Origin: BOKV01 sp041739465
GTDB taxonomy: Bacteria > Pseudomonadota > Alphaproteobacteria > Rhizobiales > Rhizobiaceae
DNA: 64,000 nt
Reading direction: 5' to 3'
NCBI GenBank assembly: GCA_041739465.1
Contig: JBGSNX010000034.1
Location: 1 to 64,000 of the forward strand
Made by a program: the position numbers and the translations under genes. The notes beneath the pieces were generated by a model. That model did not search any database. It had not been told where the DNA came from and worked only from the letters and a program-made list of their open reading frames with translations. Positions 7,769-15,165 of the stretch are shown in pieces (position 1 is the stretch's first letter; every line of letters begins with the position of its first letter).

Positions 7769-8302
7769 ATGTCTCGCATAGGTAAAAAACCAGTCGTGGT
7801 ACCGCAGGGCGTCACCGCTACGGTCGACGGCCAGACGGTTACCGCCAAGGGTCCGAAGGGCGAACTCAAGTTCGTCGTCAACGACGCGGTACTCGTCAAG
7901 ATGGAAGAAGGCGCGATCAAGGTTGATCCGCGTGACGACAGCAAGGACGCGCGCTCCAAGTGGGGCATGTCGCGCACCATGGTTGTCAACATACTGTCCG
8001 GCGTGATGGGCGGCTTTGAAAAGAAGCTCGAAATCAACGGCGTCGGCTATCGTGCGGCAATGCAGGGCAAGAACCTGCAATTGGCGCTCGGTTTCAGCCA
8101 TGACGTGGTCTATGAAGTGCCGGAAGGCATTTCCGTGGTCGTGCCCAAGCCGACTGAAATCGTCATCACCGGCATTGACAAGCAGAAGGTTGGCCAGGTT
8201 GCCGCCGAAATCCGCTCCTCTCGCGGTCCTGAGCCCTACAAGGGCAAGGGCGTCAAGTATGCCAACGAAACCATCTTCCGCAAGGAAGGCAAGAAGAAGT
8301 AA
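7769..8302 (+). CDS. rplF: 50S ribosomal protein L6
   Basis: L6 lies near the GTPase-associated centre. The 177 residues start MSRIGKKPVVVPQGV, have two repeated L6 folds, and include the C-terminal signature region SRGPEPYKGKGVKYANE. AGGTG precedes the ATG. Confidence 0.97.
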   Translation: MSRIGKKPVVVPQGVTATVDGQTVTAKGPKGELKFVVNDAVLVKMEEGAIKVDPRDDSKDARSKWGMSRTMVVNILSGVMGGFEKKLEINGVGYRAAMQGKNLQLALGFSHDVVYEVPEGISVVVPKPTEIVITGIDKQKVGQVAAEIRSSRGPEPYKGKGVKYANETIFRKEGKKK

Positions 8303-8314
8303 GGGCCGACTATC

Positions 8315-8677
8315 ATGGCAACGAAACTCAAACTGGCCACACGTCGTGGCGCACGGGTCCGCCGCCAGATCAAGGCGGTCAACAATGGTCGTCCGCGTCT
8401 GACCGTGTTCCGTTCAGCGCGCAACATCTACGCGCAGATCATCGACGATGTGGCGGGCCACACCTTGGCTTCTGCGTCGACCCTCGACAAGGATTTGCGC
8501 GCGGCGGTCAAGAACGGCGGCGACAAGGAAGCTGCGCAGGCGGTTGGCAAAATGGTTGCAGAGCGCGCCATGAAGGCAGGCGTCACCCAGGTCGTGTTCG
8601 ACCGCGGCACCTACATTTACCACGGCCGCGTCAAGGCGCTGGCTGATGCGGCCCGCGAGGGCGGCCTCGACTTCTAA
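8315..8677 (+). CDS. rplR: 50S ribosomal protein L18
   Basis: L18 joins L5 in binding 5S rRNA. The 120 residues contain the typical RPRLTVFRSARNIYAQIIDD core and the VFDRGTYIYHGRVKALADA ending. It follows rplF by 12 nt. Confidence 0.97.
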   Translation: MATKLKLATRRGARVRRQIKAVNNGRPRLTVFRSARNIYAQIIDDVAGHTLASASTLDKDLRAAVKNGGDKEAAQAVGKMVAERAMKAGVTQVVFDRGTYIYHGRVKALADAAREGGLDF

Positions 8678-8741
8678 TTCACCGTTCTGCGCAAGCAGGA
8701 CCATAAATTGTGCTTCCGGAAAAGAACAAAGGCTGAGGAAA

Positions 8742-9329
8742 ATGGCACAGGAAAACAAGGGTCGCGGCGGCGGCGAAGGCCGTGGTCGTGATCGCAGCCG
8801 CGAGAAGGAAGAGCGCGACAGCGAATTTGTCGACAAGCTCGTCCACATCAATCGCGTTGCCAAGGTCGTAAAGGGTGGCCGTCGCTTCGGCTTCGCAGCC
8901 CTGGTGGTTGTTGGTGACCAGAAAGGCCGCGTCGGCTTTGGTCATGGCAAGGCACGCGAAGTGCCTGAAGCAATCCGCAAGGCTACCGAATCTGCAAAGC
9001 GTGAGCTGATTTTCGTCCCGCTGCGCGGCGGTCGCACGTTGCACCATGACGTCGAAGGCCATCATGGTGCGGGCAAGGTCATCTTGCGCGCAGCATCACC
9101 GGGTACCGGCATCATCGCTGGCGGTCCGCTTCGCGCCGTGTTCGAGACGCTCGGCGTTCAGGACGTGGTCGCAAAGTCGCTCGGAACATCGAACAAGTAC
9201 AACATGGTTCGCGCTACATTCGATGCGTTGAAGCGTCAGGTACATCCCAAGGATGTCGCAGCACAGCGCGGCATCAAATATGCAACCCTTCAGGCCCGTC
9301 GCAAGGACCTGATTGGGGCAGACGAATAA
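8742..9329 (+). CDS. rpsE: 30S ribosomal protein S5
   Basis: S5 takes part in mRNA unwinding and decoding accuracy. The 195-residue product starts at the ATG at 8742, preceded by GAGGAA; upstream in-frame codons lie in non-conserved sequence overlapping rplR. A Gly/Arg/Glu-rich N-terminal tail precedes the S5 domain (VVKGGRRFGFAALVVVGD) and the GTGIIAGGPLRAVFETLG segment. A charged N-terminal extension of this kind is common in alphaproteobacteria. Confidence 0.97.
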   Translation: MAQENKGRGGGEGRGRDRSREKEERDSEFVDKLVHINRVAKVVKGGRRFGFAALVVVGDQKGRVGFGHGKAREVPEAIRKATESAKRELIFVPLRGGRTLHHDVEGHHGAGKVILRAASPGTGIIAGGPLRAVFETLGVQDVVAKSLGTSNKYNMVRATFDALKRQVHPKDVAAQRGIKYATLQARRKDLIGADE

Positions 9330-9344
9330 TTTTAAGAGGCAAAA

Positions 9345-9539
9345 ATGGCCGCGAACAACAAGACCGTAACCGTCGAGCAAATCGGCAGCCCGTTGCGTCG
9401 CCCCGGCGACCAGCGCGCAACGCTGATCGGCCTCGGCCTCAACAAACTGCACCGTCAAAGCACGCTTGAAGACACACCGGCAGTCCGTGGCATGATTGCC
9501 AAGGTCGCACATCTGGTGCGCGTCGTCGGGCAGGCATAA
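9345..9539 (+). CDS. rpmD: 50S ribosomal protein L30
   Basis: L30 is a small 50S surface protein. The 64 residues include IGSPLRRPGDQRATLIGLGL and a C-terminal RGMIAKVAHLVRVV, both typical. It sits between rpsE and rplO as usual. Confidence 0.96.
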   Translation: MAANNKTVTVEQIGSPLRRPGDQRATLIGLGLNKLHRQSTLEDTPAVRGMIAKVAHLVRVVGQA

Positions 9540-9593
9540 CAACGGCTCAAACCGGAACTTTCCGGAACCAACCTTTTCGGGGAGACCGAAACC

Positions 9594-10085
9594 ATGAAAT
9601 TGAACGAGATCAAGGACAACGAAGGTTCGTCCAAATCGCGCAAGCGCGTCGGTCGCGGCATCGGCTCTGGCAAGGGCAAGACTGCCGGTCGCGGCGTCAA
9701 GGGCCAGAAGGCACGCTCGGGCGTTGCCATCAACGGCTTTGAGGGCGGCCAGATGCCATTGTACCGGCGCCTGCCAAAGCGCGGCTTTTCCAACGCGATG
9801 TTTGCAGGCAAGTTCAACACCGTATCGCTGGGTCGCGTGCAGATGGCCATTGATGCCGGCAAGCTCGATGCCAAGGCAGCGGTCACTGTAGAAGCGCTCG
9901 TTGCAGCCGGCGTTCTTCGCCGGGTCAAGGACGGCGTACGGGTTCTGGCTGACGGTGAACTGACCTCCAAGGTCAAGTTCGAAGTTGCCCATGCTTCCAA
10001 ACCGGCCCTTGAGAAAATCGAAAAGGCCGGCGGATCGGTCACGATCCTTGAGCACGCTGCTCCCAAAGAAGAAGCAGCCAGCTAA
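9594..10085 (+). CDS. rplO: 50S ribosomal protein L15
   Basis: L15 is a late-assembly 50S protein. The 163 residues start MKLNEIKDNEGSSKSRKRVG, with the glycine-rich signature GRGIGSGKGKTAGRGVKGQK and FEGGQMPLYRRLPKRGF. GGGGAGA lies ahead of the ATG. A terminator-like hairpin follows 12 nt after the stop. Confidence 0.97.
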   Translation: MKLNEIKDNEGSSKSRKRVGRGIGSGKGKTAGRGVKGQKARSGVAINGFEGGQMPLYRRLPKRGFSNAMFAGKFNTVSLGRVQMAIDAGKLDAKAAVTVEALVAAGVLRRVKDGVRVLADGELTSKVKFEVAHASKPALEKIEKAGGSVTILEHAAPKEEAAS

Positions 10086-10096
10086 AACTTGAAAAG

Positions 10097-10117
10097 CGGC
10101 GCCTCTGGCGCCGTTTT
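10097..10117 (+). terminator. Intrinsic terminator-like hairpin between rplO and secY
   Basis: CGGCGCC (10097-10103), loop TCT, GGCGCCG (10107-10113), then four T. The short T-run suggests partial termination, which would lower secY-adk expression relative to the ribosomal genes. Confidence 0.65.
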
Positions 10118-10289
10118 CTTGTGGGGCGGCCAAACGCCGCCGAAACATCGCAATCGTGATCCGGCCAAACGGCAATGGAACAACGAATTGCATGGCAATC
10201 CGCGAATGGCATGACTATGTTCGCGGTTCAGGTCTGAAAGGGGGAACACGTTGAAATGACGTGATCCCCGCAATCAATTGGAGAACCGC

Positions 10290-11630
10290 ATGGCATCGGC
10301 AGCCGAACAACTTGTTGCCAATCTGAACTTCGGAGCCTTTTCCAAGGCCGAGGAACTCAAGAAGCGCATATGGTTCACGCTTGGCGCGTTGATCGTCTAC
10401 CGGTTGGGTACATACATCCCGCTGCCGGGCATTGATCCTGCAGCCTATGCACAGGCCTTCGAGACCCAGAGCCGCGGCGTCTTCGGTCTTTTCAACATGT
10501 TCTCCGGCGGTGCCGTCGAGCGCCTTGCGATCTTCTCGCTTGGCATCATGCCCTACATTTCCGATTCGATCATCATGCAGTTGATGACTTCGATCGTGCC
10601 TTCGCTTGAAGCCTTGAAAAAGGAAGGCGAACAGGGACGCAAAGTCATCAATCAGTACACCCGCTATGGCACGGTTCTGCTTGGCACGCTTCAGGCTTAC
10701 GGCCTTGCCGTTGGACTTGAATCGGGCAATGGCATTGTTACCGATCCAGGGCTGTTTTTCCGCATCAGTACCGTCATTTCCCTGCTTGGCGGGACAATGT
10801 TCCTGATGTGGCTTGGCGAACAGATCACGGCGCGCGGAATCGGCAACGGCATCTCGCTGATCATCTTTGCAGGCATCGTTGCGTCCTTGCCGGGCGCTCT
10901 TGCCGGCACCCTCGAACTGGGCCGGACCGGCGCGTTGTCGACCGTGTTCATTCTGGCCATCCTGTTTCTGGCCGCAGCAGTCATCGCATTCATCGTCTAT
11001 GTCGAGCGCGCCCAGCGCCGGTTGCTGATCCAGTATCCCAAGCGCCAGGTCGGCAACCAGATGTTTCAGGGCGAATCGTCACACCTGCCGTTGAAGCTGA
11101 ACACCGCAGGCGTTATCCCGCCGATCTTTGCGTCGTCGCTGTTGCTTTTGCCTGCAACCGTTTCCGGATTTGCCAATCAGGCGCAAATGCCGGCATGGCT
11201 GGCGACCATCACGACTGCGCTTGGCCATGGCCAGCCGCTTTACATGCTGCTTTTCGCGTCGATGATCGTGTTTTTTGCGTTTTTCTACACGGCGATCGTG
11301 TTCAATCCGAAGGAAACTGCCGACAATCTGAAGCGCCATGGCGGCTTCATCCCCGGCATTCGCCCCGGGGAGCGCACCGCTGAATACATCGACTACGTTC
11401 TCACCCGCATAACTGTCCTTGGGGCCATCTACCTGGTGATCGTCTGCCTCTTACCCGAATTTCTAATATCGGCGGCAGGCGTTCCGTTCTATCTGGGTGG
11501 TACTTCGTTGCTGATCGTGGTTTCTGTAACCATGGATACGGTAGCGCAGATCCAGGGACACCTTCTTGCCCATCAGTATGAGGGGTTGGTCAAGAAGGCC
11601 AAGTTGCGCGGGGGGAAACGCGGTAAATGA
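10290..11630 (+). CDS. secY: Protein translocase subunit SecY
   Basis: SecY is the channel of the Sec translocon in the inner membrane. The 446-residue product has ten predicted membrane segments and the family landmarks YRLGTYIPLPGID, FNMFSGGAVERLAIFSLGIMPY and RGIGNGISLIIFAGI. The ATG at 10290 follows TTGGAGAA; a TTG four codons earlier is also in frame but overlaps that binding site. The 3' end overlaps adk by four bases. Confidence 0.98.
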   Translation: MASAAEQLVANLNFGAFSKAEELKKRIWFTLGALIVYRLGTYIPLPGIDPAAYAQAFETQSRGVFGLFNMFSGGAVERLAIFSLGIMPYISDSIIMQLMTSIVPSLEALKKEGEQGRKVINQYTRYGTVLLGTLQAYGLAVGLESGNGIVTDPGLFFRISTVISLLGGTMFLMWLGEQITARGIGNGISLIIFAGIVASLPGALAGTLELGRTGALSTVFILAILFLAAAVIAFIVYVERAQRRLLIQYPKRQVGNQMFQGESSHLPLKLNTAGVIPPIFASSLLLLPATVSGFANQAQMPAWLATITTALGHGQPLYMLLFASMIVFFAFFYTAIVFNPKETADNLKRHGGFIPGIRPGERTAEYIDYVLTRITVLGAIYLVIVCLLPEFLISAAGVPFYLGGTSLLIVVSVTMDTVAQIQGHLLAHQYEGLVKKAKLRGGKRGK

Positions 11631-12280
11631 GACTGATCTTGCTTGGCCCGCCTGGCGCGGGGAAGGGGACCCAGGCCAAGTTGCTGGTAGACCACTATGG
11701 TCTGCCCCAGCTGTCCACGGGAGACATGCTTCGAGAGGCAGTGGCCAATGCCACGCCTGTAGGCCTTGAGGCGAAAGCCGTCATGGCATCGGGCAAACTG
11801 GTTTCCGACGACATCGTCAACGCGATCGTGTCAGACCGCCTTGACCGCGAAGATTGCCAGGGCGGTTTCATTCTGGACGGCTTTCCACGCACACTTGAAC
11901 AAGCCGACGCACTTTCCGACATGCTGATTGAAAAAGGCATGGGTCTGGATTGCGTGGTGGAACTTGAAGTCAACGACGACCAACTTGTGGCACGTGTTTC
12001 AGGCCGGTATACCTGCGCCAAGTGCGGCGAAGGTTATCACGACGAATTCAAGCTGCCCAAAGTGGCGGGTGTTTGCGACCGTTGCGGCAGCCACGATTTC
12101 AAGCGACGCCCCGACGACAACGCCGAAACCATGCGCACCCGGTTGCAAGCCTATTACAAGGAAACAGCGCCGCTGATCGGCTATTACTATGCCAATGACC
12201 TTTTGAAGCGGGTAGATGGCATGGGAGAGATTGACGACATTCAGGGTGAATTGCGCAGGGTTATCGAAGCATCTGTCTGA
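11627..12280 (+). CDS. adk: Adenylate kinase with zinc-type LID
   Basis: Catalyses ATP + AMP to 2 ADP. The 217 residues carry the P-loop GPPGAGKGT (7-15), the AMP-site segment DGFPRTLEQA (84-93) and a long LID domain. The LID has four cysteines at C130, C133, C150 and C153 (CAKC and CDRC), the ligand set of zinc-binding adenylate kinases. Its start overlaps the secY stop (ATGA), the usual secY-adk arrangement. Confidence 0.97.
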   Translation: MRLILLGPPGAGKGTQAKLLVDHYGLPQLSTGDMLREAVANATPVGLEAKAVMASGKLVSDDIVNAIVSDRLDREDCQGGFILDGFPRTLEQADALSDMLIEKGMGLDCVVELEVNDDQLVARVSGRYTCAKCGEGYHDEFKLPKVAGVCDRCGSHDFKRRPDDNAETMRTRLQAYYKETAPLIGYYYANDLLKRVDGMGEIDDIQGELRRVIEASV

Positions 12281-12331
12281 AATTTTCGGGAAGAAACAAT
12301 TGCTTTTGCGAAAACATGACAATTGTGCTGC

Positions 12332-12360
12332 TTGACTCGGGGACTACCAGCAACTATCAG
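12332..12360 (+). promoter_or_regulatory. Candidate sigma-70 promoter of the alpha operon
   Basis: TTGACT (12332-12337), a 17-nt spacer and TATCAG (12355-12360), matching the consensus boxes at 5/6 and 4/6. It lies 52 nt after adk and about 185 nt before rpsM, implying a long leader. Confidence 0.5.
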
Positions 12361-12391
12361 GAACCATCTTCGCGACAATGCGCGTGACTGG

Positions 12392-12421
12392 AGCCGGTCC
12401 CCCAATGGGAAAGCCGGTCCC
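12392..12421 (+). repeat. 10-nt direct repeat in the rpsM leader
   Basis: AGCCGGTCCC at 12392-12401 and again at 12412-12421, exactly 20 nt apart, inside the 265-nt gap between adk and rpsM. No gene is visible in that gap. The placement suggests a leader element, possibly for autoregulation; this is inference. Confidence 0.5.
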
Positions 12422-12545
12422 GGTCATTGATGTTTTGAAGCATCTCATTCTGCCCAGGCAGAGCGAAAAACCACCGCAAGGGCCGGCCTCCACCGGACGC
12501 GGCAAAACAAACTACGGGGCGACCCGTTCCACATGGAGAAATTAA

Positions 12546-12914
12546 ATGGCTCGTATAGCCGGTGTAAACATTCCAACGAACAAGCGCGTCATCATTGCGC
12601 TTCAGTATATCCATGGCATTGGCCCCAAGGGTGCCCAGGAAATCATCACGAAAGTCAACATCGCGCCAGCGCGCCGTGTCAATGAGCTTTCCGATGCAGA
12701 AGTCTTGCAAATCCGCGAAGTGATCGACCGCGATTACCTCGTCGAGGGCGATCTTCGCCGCGAAACTTCAATGAACATCAAGCGTTTGATGGACCTTGGC
12801 TGCTATCGCGGCCTTCGCCATCGTCGTGGATTGCCAGTGCGCGGTCAGCGTACCCACACCAACGCCCGCACCCGCAAGGGGCCGGCCAAGGCAATTGCAG
12901 GCAAGAAGAAGTAA
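12546..12914 (+). CDS. rpsM: 30S ribosomal protein S13
   Basis: S13 lies in the 30S head and touches the P-site tRNA and the 50S subunit. The 122 residues include MARIAGVNIPTNKRVIIALQ, DLRRETSMNIKRLMDLG and the signature RGLPVRGQRTHTNARTRKG. GGAGAAATTAA precedes the ATG. A palindromic element starts directly after its stop. Confidence 0.98.
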   Translation: MARIAGVNIPTNKRVIIALQYIHGIGPKGAQEIITKVNIAPARRVNELSDAEVLQIREVIDRDYLVEGDLRRETSMNIKRLMDLGCYRGLRHRRGLPVRGQRTHTNARTRKGPAKAIAGKKK

Positions 12915-12986
12915 GAAAGCGGATGGCGAATGGCGAATGGCCAATGGGATTGACCATTGGCTGCTGGCTATTTGCCGCTCACTTTC
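12915..12986 (+). repeat. 72-nt imperfect palindrome between rpsM and rpsK
   Basis: Two 33-nt arms around a GATTGA loop (12948-12953). The inner 8 bp are perfect (GCCAATGG with CCATTGGC) and about 28 of 33 positions can pair as RNA if G-U is allowed. The left arm holds a 7-nt tandem (ATGGCGA twice, then ATGGCCA). It starts at the first base after the rpsM stop. It looks like a dispersed palindromic repeat unit or an RNA processing hairpin. Confidence 0.6.
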
Positions 12987-13040
12987 CCCGGTGTAGCCGC
13001 TGGAACTACGGCGGCGCTTAGATCGAACGAAAGGACTGAC

Positions 13041-13430
13041 ATGGCCAAGGAAGCCGCACGCGTCAAAAAACGCGAACGCAAGAACATCTCGTCGGGCGTA
13101 GCCCACGTGAACTCCACCTTCAACAACACGATGATCACCATCACCGACGCACAGGGAAACACCATTTCCTGGTCTTCGGCCGGTGCACAAGGCTTCAAGG
13201 GTTCGCGCAAGTCGACCCCATATGCCGCTCAGGTCGCCGCCGAAGATTGCGCCCGCAAGGCGCAGGAACACGGCATGCGGTCTTTGGAAGTGGAAGTACG
13301 CGGTCCCGGTTCAGGCCGCGAATCAGCACTTCGTGCGCTGCAGGCCGCAGGCTTTCAGATCACGTCAATCCGCGATGTTACCACCATTCCCCACAACGGC
13401 TGCCGTCCGCGCAAGAAGCGCCGCGTCTGA
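13041..13430 (+). CDS. rpsK: 30S ribosomal protein S11
   Basis: S11 forms the 30S platform. The 129 residues start MAKEAARVKKRERKNIS and contain AHVNSTFNNTMITITD and the C-terminal IRDVTTIPHNGCRPRKKRR. The start at 13041 follows AAAGGACTGAC; upstream in-frame codons fall in the palindromic spacer. It is separated from rpsM by 126 nt, more than usual for this pair. Confidence 0.97.
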   Translation: MAKEAARVKKRERKNISSGVAHVNSTFNNTMITITDAQGNTISWSSAGAQGFKGSRKSTPYAAQVAAEDCARKAQEHGMRSLEVEVRGPGSGRESALRALQAAGFQITSIRDVTTIPHNGCRPRKKRRV

Positions 13431-13437
13431 CGAAAGC

Positions 13438-13467
13438 CCCCCTGCAACAAATCCGCATTGCAGGGGG
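13438..13467 (+). other. Stable hairpin between rpsK and rpoA
   Basis: CCCCCTGCAA (13438-13447) pairs with TTGCAGGGGG (13458-13467) around a 10-nt loop. No T-run follows, so it is more likely an RNA processing or mRNA-stability element than a terminator. Confidence 0.5.
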
Positions 13468-13523
13468 CTAAGGGATCTCGCCACGAAGGGATGGTGGCAG
13501 GTTAACCTGAAGGAAAATACCAT

Positions 13524-14534
13524 ATGATCACCAAGAACTGGTCCGAGCTCATCAAGCCAAACAAGCTGGAAGTGGTTTCTTCATCCGCAACCAAGGCTGT
13601 GCTCGTGGCTGAACCGCTGGAACGCGGTTACGGCCTGACGCTGGGCAATGCCCTGCGCCGCGTGCTTCTTTCTTCACTGCAGGGTGCAGCAGTGACTGCC
13701 GTCCAGATTGACGGCGTACTGCATGAATTCTCCTCGATTTCCGGGGTTCGCGAGGACGTGACCGACATGGTCCTCAACATCAAGGAAATCTCCATCAAGA
13801 TGCAGGGCGATGGTCCCAAGCGCATGGTCATCCGCAAGGAAGGCCCGGGCTCGGTCACCGCTGGCGATAGCCAGACAGTTGGCGATGTTGAGATCCTCAA
13901 CCCGCACCATGTCATCTGCACCCTCGACGAGGGCGCGGAAATCCGCATGGAACTGACCGTCAACACCGGCAAGGGCTATGTGCCTTCCGACCGCAACCGG
14001 TCTGAAGATGCGCCAATCGGCCTCATCCCGGTGGACAGCCTTTATTCGCCGGTCCGCAAGGTTTCCTACAAGATCGACAACACCCGTGAGGGCCAGGTTC
14101 TCGATTACGACAAGTTGACACTGACAGTTGAAACCGATGGCTCGGTCAGCCCGGAAGATGCCGTTGCCTACGCGGCGCGCATCGTTCAGGACCAGCTGTC
14201 GATCTTCGTCAATTTCGATGAGCCGCAGAAGGAAGAAATCCGCGAAGAAGTCGCAGAACTCGCCTTCAATCCAGCGCTGCTCAAGAAGGTCGACGAATTG
14301 GAATTGTCGGTTCGTTCGGCAAACTGCCTGAAGAACGACAACATTGTCTATATTGGCGATCTGATCCAGAAGACCGAAGCAGAAATGCTGCGCACCCCGA
14401 ACTTCGGCCGCAAGTCCTTGAACGAAATCAAGGAAGTACTGGCTGGCATGGGGCTGCACCTTGGCATGGAAGTGCCGGCATGGCCGCCGGAAAACATTGA
14501 CGACCTCGCAAAGCGTTACGAGGACCAGTACTGA
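13524..14534 (+). CDS. rpoA: RNA polymerase alpha subunit
   Basis: Alpha dimerises to nucleate RNA polymerase and binds UP elements and activators through its C-terminal domain. The 336-residue length is normal. The N-terminal domain has ERGYGLTLGNALRRVLLSS; the C-terminal domain has NCLKNDNIVYIGDLIQK and GRKSLNEIKEVLAGMGL. AAGGAAAATACC precedes the ATG. Confidence 0.98.
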   Translation: MITKNWSELIKPNKLEVVSSSATKAVLVAEPLERGYGLTLGNALRRVLLSSLQGAAVTAVQIDGVLHEFSSISGVREDVTDMVLNIKEISIKMQGDGPKRMVIRKEGPGSVTAGDSQTVGDVEILNPHHVICTLDEGAEIRMELTVNTGKGYVPSDRNRSEDAPIGLIPVDSLYSPVRKVSYKIDNTREGQVLDYDKLTLTVETDGSVSPEDAVAYAARIVQDQLSIFVNFDEPQKEEIREEVAELAFNPALLKKVDELELSVRSANCLKNDNIVYIGDLIQKTEAEMLRTPNFGRKSLNEIKEVLAGMGLHLGMEVPAWPPENIDDLAKRYEDQY

Positions 14535-14664
14535 TTGCGGCTTTGGCCGGGCTCAGCCCGGCCATGGTCGAAAACACCTGCTGTTTGAAAAAAAGCCGGG
14601 TGGAGTGATATAGATTTAGTCGAGTATGCGGCAACGCCGCACAAGGGAAACCAAGGAGAGCGCC

Positions 14665-15090
14665 ATGCGCCACCAGAAACAGGGCCGTTTGCTCAACCGC
14701 ACGGCAAGCCACCGCAAGGCAATGTTTGCAAACATGGCTGCTGCGCTCATTGAACACGAGCAGATCGTGACAACCTTGCCAAAGGCAAAGGATTTGCGTC
14801 CGATTGCTGAAAAGCTGATCACATTGGGCAAGCGCGGTGATCTGCATGCCCGCCGCCAGGCAATTTCGCAGATCCGCGACGTTGTTCAGGTTCGCAAGCT
14901 CTTCGATATCCTGGGCCCCCGCTACAAAGACCGTAATGGCGGTTATTGCCGCGTTCTCAAGGCTGGCTTTCGCTACGGCGACAATGCCCCGCTGGCCGTG
15001 ATCGAATTTGTTGACCGCGACACCGAGGCGAAAGGCGCCAAGGATCGTGCACGCATCGCCGAGATGGAAGCTGCCGCCAACGAGGCGTGA
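14665..15090 (+). CDS. rplQ: 50S ribosomal protein L17
   Basis: Last gene of the alpha operon. The 141 residues start MRHQKQGRLLNRTASHRKAM and contain the core EQIVTTLPKAKDLRPIAEKL. CAAGGAGAG precedes the ATG at 14665. An intrinsic terminator follows within 30 nt, closing the ribosomal block. Confidence 0.97.
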   Translation: MRHQKQGRLLNRTASHRKAMFANMAAALIEHEQIVTTLPKAKDLRPIAEKLITLGKRGDLHARRQAISQIRDVVQVRKLFDILGPRYKDRNGGYCRVLKAGFRYGDNAPLAVIEFVDRDTEAKGAKDRARIAEMEAAANEA

Positions 15091-15117
15091 GCCATCCAAG
15101 CGACTGCAAAGATTGAA

Positions 15118-15146
15118 AGCCGGGGCATCAAACCCCGGCTTTTTTG
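15118..15146 (+). terminator. Intrinsic terminator of the alpha operon
   Basis: AGCCGGGG (15118-15125), 7-nt loop, CCCCGGCT (15133-15140), followed by a T-run. It lies between the convergent rplQ and the nuclease-family gene and may serve both. Confidence 0.9.
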
Positions 15147-15165
15147 TTGGCGGGAAAGTCGGGCG

